5,630 bases of DNA from Betaproteobacteria bacterium (GTDB lineage Bacteria; Pseudomonadota; Gammaproteobacteria; Burkholderiales; Burkholderiaceae_D). The stretch is from positions 1-5,630 of the forward strand of contig JAATFN010000444.1 of assembly GCA_015655165.1 (NCBI GenBank), read 5' to 3'. Below, piece after piece: positions 1-5,514 of this stretch. Below the pieces are notes generated by a model. That model saw only the letters and a program-made list of their open reading frames with translations. It did no database searches and had not been told where the DNA came from. The translations under genes and the position numbers were made by a program. Positions within the stretch are counted from its first letter, which is position 1; the number at the start of each line of letters is the position of its first letter.

Positions 1-105
1 GCGCAAAGCAAAGCCGCAATCCAACATCACCATTGTGGTGCCGGATGCGGCTTTAATCAGAAGTGCATTCCCGTTACTGCCACTGCCAAGACTCGCGAAT
101 TTCAA
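1..105 (-). CDS. MBL-fold metallo-hydrolase, YycJ/WalJ-like, N-terminal fragment (runs off the left edge)
   Basis: Only the first 35 codons are present: M(TTG)KFASLGSGSNGN, then LLIKAASGTTMVMLDCGFALR. The SLGSGSxGN opening followed by a short strand and an LDCG turn is the N-terminal signature of the YycJ/WalJ-type metallo-beta-lactamase fold hydrolases, as I recognise it. The HxHxDH metal-binding motif would lie beyond the window, so activity cannot be judged. The start is TTG at 105: an in-frame TAA lies only 15 codons upstream, and no ATG or GTG occurs between. A G-rich GGCGGGG stretch 5 nt upstream may act as a weak ribosome-binding site. It follows bamC by 28 bp and is probably cotranscribed with it. 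Betaproteobacterial genomes often carry this gene just after bamC, as I recall. Substrate unknown; DNA-processing nuclease roles have been proposed for relatives. Confidence 0.8.
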   Translation of the reverse strand, partial: MKFASLGSGSNGNALLIKAASGTTMVMLDCGFALR

Positions 106-133
106 TGCTGCCCCGCCATCAGGAATACGTTTC

Positions 134-1279
134 TTATTGCAATTGCTCGTTTAACAAAGCAAGGATCTTCGCAGATGTCTCGGATGACTCGACTTGACCG
201 TCATTGTTCAAGACAGTGACACGACTTGTGTTACCCGAATCCTTGACAGCAATACGGTAACGTATCGTGACCTTCTCCTTGTTCTTGCTCGAGAAAATAC
301 GCGAGAAAATGCCCTTGCTGTCTTTTGCATCACGCTCTTGATCCACGTAACGCACATAATACAAACCCTGTGCACGATTGCGGTCTTCAACTGTAAAACC
401 GACACGGTCCAATGCCAGACCGACACGACGCCATGCACGATCGAATTCTTCATCCACAATGACAACACCTGCCGTGCCATCTTTTTGCAAATGTGCGCGG
501 CCTTGTGTTGCTGCTGTCGCAACAACCGGAGCTGACTGCTCCACTTGTGCCTTGGCCTGGTTTTTATCAGCACCCAAACGTACCATCAAACGTGTCAGGA
601 ATTCCGCTTCCAGACCCGGATCTGTTGGACGCGCTGTCCATGTCGTTGTTTCTTTCGATGCACCTGTCAAGACTTCCTCGGCACCACGGTGACTAATAAA
701 GATTTCTGTGACACCATTGGCGCTTCGTTCAAGACGTGTTCTAAATTTGTCACGCTCGCCCGTCGAATACAGGGAATCAAAAAGCTTGCCCAATGTTCCG
801 CGGATAATATCCTGAGGGATTTTTGCGCGGTTCTCGGCCCAGTCGGTTTCCATTACACCGGTTTGCTGTGAATCCACATTGATCACAAAGCCCATTTCTT
901 CCCAGAAAGACTTCAATTGTGGCCATAACACTTCCGGTGTCTCGTTCGTCACCAGCCAACGTTGGCTACCATCACGCTCAATACGCACATCACCGACTTT
1001 TTGCGGGGCAATTGCTACCGGCGTTGTCTCGTCTTTTGTTTGCTGTTGTGTATAACCGGATGCTGTTGCCACGCCATTCAAGGTTGGCACCTCATAGCGA
1101 TTATCACGTTGCAACTGGGTTAAATCCGGTGGAATATCCAGACGTTGTGTTTTTGCCTGACCGGCACTCTTATAGTCAATATGCGCATCGGGCGCATTGC
1201 TGGCCGTAGAACAACCGACACCGATGATTGCAAGTGCAACAATCAAACTACGCTGACAAACATGATTACCAATAGTCAT
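134..1279 (-). CDS. bamC: Outer membrane protein assembly factor BamC (NlpB/DapX), lipoprotein
   Basis: BamC is the lipoprotein subunit of the BAM complex that folds beta-barrel proteins into the outer membrane; it binds BamD. The 381-aa product starts with a signal peptide (R10, hydrophobic 12-22) and a lipobox ending at C23. The lipobox reads G-V-G-C, with Gly rather than the usual Leu at -3. An extended, probably unstructured stretch carries YKSA (36-39) and RLDIPPDLTQ (46-55), the conserved region known in E. coli BamC to contact BamD. Two helix-grip domains follow: about 95-235 (WLVTNETPEVLWPQLKSFW, then DWAENRAKIP) and about 270-380 (DRAWRRVGLALDRVGF, GLYYVRYVD), joined by an Ala/Gln-rich linker. 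The length is a little above E. coli BamC (about 344 aa). A GGTGA sequence sits 6 nt before the ATG. It follows dapA by 55 bp, as nlpB does in E. coli (hence the old name dapX). The gap holds a hairpin and little room for a promoter, so it probably depends on dapA read-through. Confidence 0.93.
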   Translation of the reverse strand: MTIGNHVCQRSLIVALAIIGVGCSTASNAPDAHIDYKSAGQAKTQRLDIPPDLTQLQRDNRYEVPTLNGVATASGYTQQQTKDETTPVAIAPQKVGDVRIERDGSQRWLVTNETPEVLWPQLKSFWEEMGFVINVDSQQTGVMETDWAENRAKIPQDIIRGTLGKLFDSLYSTGERDKFRTRLERSANGVTEIFISHRGAEEVLTGASKETTTWTARPTDPGLEAEFLTRLMVRLGADKNQAKAQVEQSAPVVATAATQGRAHLQKDGTAGVVIVDEEFDRAWRRVGLALDRVGFTVEDRNRAQGLYYVRYVDQERDAKDSKGIFSRIFSSKNKEKVTIRYRIAVKDSGNTSRVTVLNNDGQVESSETSAKILALLNEQLQ

Positions 1280-1308
1280 AAATGATCACCAAAAACAATT
1301 CAGATAGT

Positions 1309-1333
1309 ATTAAAGCGGCAATGCCGCTTTAAT
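1309..1333 (-). terminator. Perfect 11-bp inverted repeat between dapA and bamC; terminator- or attenuator-like hairpin
   Basis: Arms ATTAAAGCGGC (1309-1319) and GCCGCTTTAAT (1323-1333) are exact reverse complements around a 3-nt loop. On the minus strand the hairpin begins 1 nt after the dapA stop. The GC core flanked by A and T runs resembles an intrinsic terminator. However, the downstream arm ends TTTAAT and is followed by ACTATC, so the U-tract is weak. With bamC starting 29 nt later, partial termination or 3'-end protection of dapA mRNA seems more likely than a full stop. Confidence 0.6.
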
Positions 1334-1334
1334 G

Positions 1335-2213
1335 TTATTTCAACAAACCAGATTCACGTAATGCAGCACGTACAGTCTCGTGATAAGTCTCGCCAAGTGG
1401 CGCCAACGGCAAACGCATACCCGACTCGATCAAGCCCAGCTCAACCATCGACCATTTCAACGGCACAGGGTTCGGCTCGACAAACAAGTTATTGTGCAAC
1501 GGCAGCACTGCATTGTTCAATTCGATCGCGCGTACAACATTGCCTTCCAACGCTGCGGCAACCATCTCGCGCATCATTTTCGGGGCGATATTGGCTGTGA
1601 CCGAAATATTGCCATGGCCACCACATAATACCAATGCCATCGCTGTCGCATCATCGCCCGAATAGACGGCAAAGCCTTTTGGAATACGACGCAACAAATC
1701 TGTACCACGTGCCAGATTTCCCGTGGCATCTTTTACACCGACAATGCCCGGTACATCGGCCAAGCGGATAATCGTGTCATTGTGCATGTCTGCCACGGTT
1801 CGACCTGGCACATTGTATAAAATCGCCGGTAAATCAACCGACTCGGCGATTTTTTTGAAATGACGGTACATACCTTCCTGTGTAGGACGGTTGTAGTAGG
1901 GTACCACCAATAATGACGCATCCGCACCGACTTCTTTGGCGTATGCTGTCAGCTCAATAGCTTCGGACGTCGAGTTCCCGCCAGTACCGGCAATCACAGG
2001 AATACGTTTGGCAACATGGTCAACGGCCACTTTGATCAGTTCGGAATGTTCCTGGACCGATACAGTCGGGGACTCACCGGTTGTCCCAACAATCACAATA
2101 CCATCTGTTCCCTCTGCAATATGCCAGTCCAGCAATTTGCGTAAACGCGGCAAATCCAGACTACCATCTTCATGCATCGGGGTGACAATCGCAACAATAC
2201 TGCCCTTAATCAT
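1335..2213 (-). CDS. dapA: 4-hydroxy-tetrahydrodipicolinate synthase (DapA)
   Basis: DapA condenses pyruvate with aspartate semialdehyde to give hydroxytetrahydrodipicolinate, the first committed step towards lysine and meso-diaminopimelate, in the cytoplasm. The protein reads as a full (beta/alpha)8 barrel of 292 aa, the same length as E. coli DapA, and the numbering coincides: T44 and T45 in GTTGES, Y107 in PYYNRP, Y133 and R138 in LYNVPGRT, and the Schiff-base lysine K161 in GVKDATGN. The [15 protein letters not shown] and [12 protein letters not shown] blocks are also present. Two ATG codons stand in tandem (2216 and 2213). I choose the second because it gives the E. coli register and places the weak GGA element 6 nt rather than 3 nt upstream. 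Of the E. coli allosteric lysine-site residues, S48, H56, N80, E84 and Y106 are kept, while positions 49, 51 and 53 are P, V and V. A likely promoter lies in the 94-bp gap upstream. Confidence 0.97.
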   Translation of the reverse strand: MIKGSIVAIVTPMHEDGSLDLPRLRKLLDWHIAEGTDGIVIVGTTGESPTVSVQEHSELIKVAVDHVAKRIPVIAGTGGNSTSEAIELTAYAKEVGADASLLVVPYYNRPTQEGMYRHFKKIAESVDLPAILYNVPGRTVADMHNDTIIRLADVPGIVGVKDATGNLARGTDLLRRIPKGFAVYSGDDATAMALVLCGGHGNISVTANIAPKMMREMVAAALEGNVVRAIELNNAVLPLHNNLFVEPNPVPLKWSMVELGLIESGMRLPLAPLGETYHETVRAALRESGLLK

Positions 2214-2230
2214 CATATGTCCAGGTCACG

Positions 2231-2242
2231 TAATAATAATAA
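2231..2242. repeat. Four TAA triplets in the dapA leader
   Basis: Four exact TAA copies (TTA on the transcribed minus strand) lie between the likely -10 and the dapA start, at or just after the predicted transcription start. The result is an unstructured A/U-rich leader. It lies outside the coding frame and is short, so it is probably only a low-complexity stretch. Confidence 0.4.
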
Positions 2243-2248
2243 ACACCA

Positions 2249-2254
2249 ATTGTA
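2249..2254 (-). promoter_or_regulatory. dapA: Probable -10 element of a dapA promoter
   Basis: On the minus strand this reads TACAAT (5 of 6 to TATAAT) in the context CGCTACAATTGG, 35 nt before the dapA ATG. The expected transcription start would be near 2242. No good -35 is seen: at 17 bp spacing the hexamer is CCCGTT. The promoter may therefore be weak or need an activator. The -35 region overlaps a dyad at 2263-2276. Confidence 0.45.
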
Positions 2255-2262
2255 GCGGATTG

Positions 2263-2276
2263 CCCGTCCAAACGGG
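2263..2276. promoter_or_regulatory. Dyad overlapping the -35 region of dapA
   Basis: CCCGT (2263-2267) and ACGGG (2272-2276) are exact inverted repeats around a 4-nt loop. Flanking TT/AA pairs and one G-T wobble extend the stem on the plus strand. It sits 9 bp upstream of the probable dapA -10, so it could be an operator. No T-run follows on the minus strand, which argues against a terminator for the upstream gene. Confidence 0.25.
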
Positions 2277-2307
2277 TAACTTGTTCGCTACCTTTTTTAA
2301 GACAAAA

Positions 2308-2970
2308 TCAGTTTAAAAGCATGCCTATCGGGGACACAATAAACTGCAGAATCCAATTGGCCACATCCATCACCGGCAACATCCACCACGTGTAAATCAC
2401 TTTTAACAGCACTAATGCCATCACGATAAAAAAACCATATGGCTCAAGCTGACTATAACGGTATGCCAGACGGTTGGGCAAAAGACTCACGGCAATACGC
2501 CCGCCGTCCAGGGGTGGCACCGGAAACAGGTTAAATGCGAACATCACCAGATTGATCAGCCATCCGGCTTTGGCCATTTCGTAAAAGAATGGTTCGTTCA
2601 CCTGCATCACAGGCAACAGATACAGCATGATGACCCACAATAGCGCCATCAGGAAATTCGCGGCAGGCCCGGCCAATGCCACCCAAGCCATATCCCGTTT
2701 GGGCTTGCGCAGGTGACCGAACTGTATCGGTACCGGCTTGGCATAACCGAATACAAATGCCCCACTCGTGGCAAAGTACAACAGGATGGGGATGACAATT
2801 GTCCCCAGCGGGTCAATATGTTTAATAGGATTCAAACTCATCCGGCCCAACATGTATGCCGTAGAGTCACCGAAATATTTGGCCGCATAGGCATGCGCTG
2901 CTTCGTGCAATGTAATCGCAAACAACACAGGCAAGGCATACACCGCAACAGTCTGTATAAGATCATTCAT
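2308..2970 (-). CDS. Site-2 protease family (M50) integral-membrane zinc metalloprotease
   Basis: A 220-aa hydrophobic protein of the short, PDZ-less M50 group. The zinc motif HEAAH (H22, E23, H26) lies in the first membrane segment (about 8-30). GRMSLNPIKHIDPLGT (42-57) follows, typical of this subgroup. The third zinc ligand is D155 in FNLFPVPPLDGG (146-157). Further likely membrane segments lie at about 55-73, 94-122 (with AGPAAN at 100-105), 135-158 and 178-198. All catalytic positions are present, so it is probably an active intramembrane protease of the inner membrane, cutting membrane-embedded substrates; which ones cannot be told from sequence. The length is normal for the group. It lies 37 bp after the YciO-like gene. 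No convincing Shine-Dalgarno is visible before the ATG. A TAGAAT element at 2978-2983 ends only 7 nt before the start codon. Confidence 0.92.
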   Translation of the reverse strand: MNDLIQTVAVYALPVLFAITLHEAAHAYAAKYFGDSTAYMLGRMSLNPIKHIDPLGTIVIPILLYFATSGAFVFGYAKPVPIQFGHLRKPKRDMAWVALAGPAANFLMALLWVIMLYLLPVMQVNEPFFYEMAKAGWLINLVMFAFNLFPVPPLDGGRIAVSLLPNRLAYRYSQLEPYGFFIVMALVLLKVIYTWWMLPVMDVANWILQFIVSPIGMLLN

Positions 2971-2977
2971 GGGCGCA

Positions 2978-2983
2978 ATTCTA
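2978..2983 (-). promoter_or_regulatory. Possible -10 element directly before the M50 gene
   Basis: On the minus strand this reads TAGAAT (5 of 6 to consensus), 7 nt before the ATG at 2970. A second TAGAAT lies 14 nt further upstream. The -35 at 17 bp spacing (GTGTTT) is poor. If used, the transcript would begin at or next to the start codon, giving a nearly leaderless mRNA, which would fit the lack of a Shine-Dalgarno. Confidence 0.25.
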
Positions 2984-3007
2984 ACAGAGAGATTCTATGC
3001 AAACACC

Positions 3008-3631
3008 TTAAATTCCCAATGCACGGATATCACCTCGCCCCTGCCTGATGAGTTCCGGCTCACCAGTTGTCAGATCCACAACTGTCGTCGCAATCAAGTC
3101 CCCTGCTCCGCCATCGATAATCAAATCCAGCAATGTATCAAGATGCGCCCTGATATCCTCCGCATCGGTCAAAGGCTCTGTTTGCCCGTCAAGAATCAAG
3201 GTTGTCGCAATCACTGCCTCATCGAGTTCGGCCAACAACGTTTGCGCGATAATATGATCCGGCACCCGTAAGCCGATTGTTTTACGTGACGGATGACTCA
3301 AGCGGCGCGGCACTTCCTTGGTAGCTTCCAGAATAAACGTATACGCACCAGGTGTCACCGCTTTCAACAAGCGATACTGGCGATTGTCGATACGTGCATA
3401 TTGCGCGATTTCGCTTAAATCGCGGCACAATATGGTCAAGTGATGTTTGTCATCGACACCACGAATCTGGCGCATACGGGTGACAGCGTCTTTATCATCC
3501 AGGCGGCAGGCCAACACATAACAAGAGTCTGTGGGCATGGCAATCACTCCGCCATCGCGGACAATGGTCGCTGCTTGTTTGATTAAACGGGCTTGTGGGT
3601 TATCCGGGTGTATCTGGAAAAACTGACTCAT
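3008..3631 (-). CDS. yciO: YciO-like Sua5/YciO/YrdC-domain protein (L-threonylcarbamoyladenylate synthase family)
   Basis: The 207-aa single-domain protein matches E. coli YciO in length and in the opening MSQFFxIHPDNPQxRLI, which fixes the start. Family blocks follow in order: GGVIAMPTDSCYVLAC (27-42), KHHLTILCRDLSEI (62-75), TPGAYTFIL (93-101), KEVPRRL (105-111), KTIGLRVP (117-124) and TTVVDLT near 182-188. Sua5 and TsaC make threonylcarbamoyl-AMP for the t6A modification of tRNA. YciO has the same fold but, as I recall, does not normally replace TsaC, so the product name commonly given by annotation pipelines may overstate its role. The binding loop reads PTDSCYVLAC, against PTDSGYALGC in E. 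coli YciO from memory. It lies 77 bp after the PHP gene and has a plausible promoter of its own. No clear Shine-Dalgarno is seen. Confidence 0.88.
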   Translation of the reverse strand: MSQFFQIHPDNPQARLIKQAATIVRDGGVIAMPTDSCYVLACRLDDKDAVTRMRQIRGVDDKHHLTILCRDLSEIAQYARIDNRQYRLLKAVTPGAYTFILEATKEVPRRLSHPSRKTIGLRVPDHIIAQTLLAELDEAVIATTLILDGQTEPLTDAEDIRAHLDTLLDLIIDGGAGDLIATTVVDLTTGEPELIRQGRGDIRALGI

Positions 3632-3653
3632 CGATGCAATACAGCGCTTGGTT

Positions 3654-3663
3654 GTCGCGCGAC
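3654..3663. promoter_or_regulatory. Palindrome at the predicted transcription start of the YciO-like gene
   Basis: GTCGCGCGAC is a perfect 10-bp palindrome. On the minus strand it begins immediately after the TATAAG -10 hexamer, so it fills the discriminator and the +1 region. It could be a small operator or simply a GC-rich discriminator; the sequence alone cannot decide. Confidence 0.25.
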
Positions 3664-3692
3664 CTTATAAAAATAGTTCAACGGCACGGCAA
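3664..3692 (-). promoter_or_regulatory. Sigma-70-type promoter before the YciO-like gene
   Basis: On the minus strand, -35 TTGCCG (3687-3692, 4 of 6), a 17-bp spacer and -10 TATAAG (3664-3669, 5 of 6). The predicted start near 3657 would leave a leader of about 26 nt before the ATG at 3631. It is the best-matched promoter in the window. Confidence 0.5.
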
Positions 3693-3708
3693 ATTTTCTT
3701 CTGGTGAC

Positions 3709-4545
3709 CTACAACCCCCATTGTTGCCAGATTGGTGTCACATTTGCCGGTAACGGGGGCAATCCCCCCAGATCGATTCTGGACTCCGTCGGCCCATGGA
3801 AGTCCGAACCCATCGACGCTAAAAATCCATAGCGTCTGGCCACCGCAGCATACTGCCCATATTGTTCAGGTGTATGACTACCGGTCGTCACTTCAATTGC
3901 GACACCGCCCAGCTGTTTGAATTCGTTAAAGAGCACATAGAATTCGAGGTCGGTATAGTCATATCGCCCGGGATGGGCAATGACCGCGATACCACCCGCA
4001 CCGATAATCCAGCCAACAGCTTCGGCCAAGGTAGCCCATCGATGCGGTACATAACCGGGCTTGCCTTCGGCAAGATAATGCTTGAATATTTCCTTGACAT
4101 TCGCCCCCAGCCCCAACGCCACCATATAGCGGGCAAAGTGGGTACGTGACACCAGATCGGGGTTACCGGCATAGGTCAATGCACCTTCGTAGGTGCCGAC
4201 AACACCGATAGCCGCAAGATCAGCTCCCATCTGGCGTGCGCGTTTTTCCCGACCGTTACGGGTAGCCGCAAGACCGGCAACCAATGCAGGATTGGTCTCA
4301 TCAATGTTCAAACCGACAATATGGACAGTCTTGCCTGCCCAGGTAATCGAAATCTCGACACCGGGAATAAAACGCATACCCAACCCGACTGCGGTACTGC
4401 GTGCTTCAGCAATGCCACGCACCTCGTCATGGTCGGTCAAGGCCCAGACATCAACACCATTTTGTTTTGCACGTCGTGCGACATCTGCTGGCAGTAAAAC
4501 GCCATCAGAGACAGTCGAGTGGCAGTGCAAATCAAATTTCAGCAT
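3709..4545 (-). CDS. PHP-domain phosphoesterase (RNase AM / YciV-TrpH, 3',5'-nucleoside bisphosphate phosphatase group)
   Basis: The 278-aa protein is a complete PHP phosphoesterase. Metal-binding motifs in order: DLHCHS (D5, H7, H9), SDG (D14), LTDHDE (H39), PGVEIS (E64), HIVGL (H75), an insert at about 90-170, IAHPGRY (H191) and GSDFHGP (D248, H250). All expected ligands are present, consistent with a tri-metal centre. Characterised relatives remove the 3'-phosphate from 3',5'-bisphosphorylated nucleotides (Chromobacterium violaceum enzyme) or trim RNA 5' ends (E. coli YciV, RNase AM). A role in pAp or small-RNA turnover is therefore likely; the exact substrate is inferred. The ATG at 4545 directly precedes the first motif, as usual. 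Only an AGG at 8 nt stands before it, overlapping the TAG of an in-frame 6-codon upstream frame with a far better ribosome-binding site. It follows the hydrolase by 62 bp. Confidence 0.92.
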   Translation of the reverse strand: MLKFDLHCHSTVSDGVLLPADVARRAKQNGVDVWALTDHDEVRGIAEARSTAVGLGMRFIPGVEISITWAGKTVHIVGLNIDETNPALVAGLAATRNGREKRARQMGADLAAIGVVGTYEGALTYAGNPDLVSRTHFARYMVALGLGANVKEIFKHYLAEGKPGYVPHRWATLAEAVGWIIGAGGIAVIAHPGRYDYTDLEFYVLFNEFKQLGGVAIEVTTGSHTPEQYGQYAAVARRYGFLASMGSDFHGPTESRIDLGGLPPLPANVTPIWQQWGL

Positions 4546-4554
4546 ACGACAAAC

Positions 4555-4575
4555 CTAGTGGTAACTGACAATCAT
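4555..4575 (-). other. Six-codon upstream reading frame (MIVSYH) before the PHP gene
   Basis: On the minus strand an ATG at 4575 sits 7 nt after AGGAGGAG and is followed by ATT GTC AGT TAC CAC TAG. The frame is the same as that of the PHP gene, whose ATG lies 9 nt (three codons) after the TAG. The ribosome-binding site and spacing are close to ideal, so initiation here is likely if the hairpin opens. It may be a leader peptide for coupled re-initiation, or the remnant of a longer PHP N-terminus. No peptide function can be inferred. Confidence 0.4.
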
Positions 4576-4582
4576 TATTGTA

Positions 4583-4602
4583 CTCCTCCTGTTAAGGAGG
4601 AG
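4583..4602 (-). promoter_or_regulatory. Hairpin sequestering a strong Shine-Dalgarno between the hydrolase and PHP genes
   Basis: CTCCTCCT (4583-4590) and AGGAGGAG (4595-4602) are exact inverted repeats around a 4-nt loop. In the minus-strand transcript the CTCCTCCT arm comes first, 5 nt after the hydrolase TGA, and AGGAGGAG, a near-perfect anti-16S match, forms the second arm. No U-run follows, so it is not a usual terminator. A ribosome finishing the hydrolase would cover the first arm and free the Shine-Dalgarno. Confidence 0.6.
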
Positions 4603-4607
4603 CGATG

Positions 4608-5486
4608 TCAAGACAGCAAAAACTGTTCGATGACGGCTGCGAGTTCTTCAGGCTGGTCATGATGCACCATATGCCCGGCCTGGTCGACCTGATGTGTTTT
4701 AACATTGGCAATACAGGCAATTCTGCGATCGATTTCCTCACGTGCCATCTTTTTATCCCCGAACCAGCGCCAGATATCGGTCTGTATCGCTTCTACCCAT
4801 AAAACAGGCGCTGTAATTGACCGCCAGCATGCCAGTACTTCGTCAATACGAAACAATTGCGGATTGGTCATTTTATGCGCCGGGTCCCCCAGAATTTCCC
4901 ATTGTCCGTCAGCGTTTTTAACCGACCAGTGCTGCGCCAGGAAACGGGCCCGTTCGTCGGACAATCTCGGATTGGTCTTTTGCAACCGCGCAACAACGTC
5001 GTCTTGTGACGCATAGGTGCGCATTACAGGCTTGTCCTGCAATTCATCCAGCCACTTCGCAAAATGTGCCGGTGCCTGTTCGGGATTCGTTGCCGGCAAC
5101 CCAAAACCTTCGAGATTAACCAGTTTGTTAATCCTGTCTGGACGTATACCCGCATACAGTGTCACGACATTGCCACCCAGACTATGTCCTAAAAGATTAA
5201 CAGGGTCATGCGGTGAATAATGTTGCAACAATGCATCCAGATCTGCCACATAATCCATGTACCAGTACGTATCGGCATGCGTGCGTTCGGACAAACCAAA
5301 ACCCCGCCAATCCGGCGCGATCACATGCCATTTTTCTTGCAGGCAATCTACAATAAACTGGAAGGATGCCGACATATCCATCCAGCCATGCAACATAAAA
5401 ATTGTTGGGGCACCTTCGTCACCCCAATGACATACATGATATTGCACACCACGAATTGCCAACATTTCAGAACGAGACTGGTTCAT
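4608..5486 (-). CDS. Alpha/beta-fold hydrolase
   Basis: A 292-aa cytoplasmic alpha/beta hydrolase with no signal peptide. Landmarks: oxyanion-hole LHGWMD (32-37), PDWRGFGLSER (58-68), nucleophile elbow GHSLGG (100-105, S102), and the C-terminal histidine H272 in QAGHMVHHDQPEE. A cap region spans about 130-220. The acidic triad member is uncertain: E126 in NLEGFG, placed as in haloalkane-dehalogenase-like enzymes, or D238 after the strand at 228-232. The substrate is unknown; an esterase or C-C or C-halide hydrolase are all possible from the fold. I take the ATG at 5486 rather than the in-frame ATG at 5498 because TAAGG lies just upstream of it and nothing resembling a ribosome-binding site precedes 5498; the longer form would add MVRV. 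This is the first gene visible in the row. Its stop codon abuts the hairpin before the PHP gene, suggesting coupled expression. Confidence 0.88.
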   Translation of the reverse strand: MNQSRSEMLAIRGVQYHVCHWGDEGAPTIFMLHGWMDMSASFQFIVDCLQEKWHVIAPDWRGFGLSERTHADTYWYMDYVADLDALLQHYSPHDPVNLLGHSLGGNVVTLYAGIRPDRINKLVNLEGFGLPATNPEQAPAHFAKWLDELQDKPVMRTYASQDDVVARLQKTNPRLSDERARFLAQHWSVKNADGQWEILGDPAHKMTNPQLFRIDEVLACWRSITAPVLWVEAIQTDIWRWFGDKKMAREEIDRRIACIANVKTHQVDQAGHMVHHDQPEELAAVIEQFLLS

Positions 5487-5514
5487 AACCCTTACCATGT
5501 GTTAATCAACGAAT

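Noticed and set aside
194..692. Plus-strand and alternative minus-strand frames over bamC
   Set aside because: They are shadows of a well-supported bamC frame, with Cys/Thr- or Arg-rich composition and no family motif.
2260..2300. Plus-strand terminator: the dyad at 2263-2276 with the T-run at 2293-2298
   Set aside because: The T-run begins 16 nt after the stem, and no plus-strand gene exists to be terminated.
1936..2316. 126-codon plus-strand frame over the dapA 5' half and the dapA-M50 gap
   Set aside because: It is antisense to conserved DapA codons, has no ribosome-binding site worth noting and no recognisable domain.
4577..4611. TTGACA (4606-4611) and TACAAT (4577-4582) on the minus strand as a promoter for the PHP gene
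   Set aside because: Both hexamers are good, but the spacer is 23 bp, too long for sigma-70, and it is filled by the hairpin. TTGACA also contains the hydrolase stop codon, so the match is probably chance.
4605..4802. Plus-strand 65-codon frame with a textbook AAGGAGGAG ribosome-binding site 2 nt before its ATG
   Set aside because: The Shine-Dalgarno is simply the other arm of the inverted repeat at 4583-4602. The frame is antisense to the hydrolase 3' end, and its product shows no recognisable domain.
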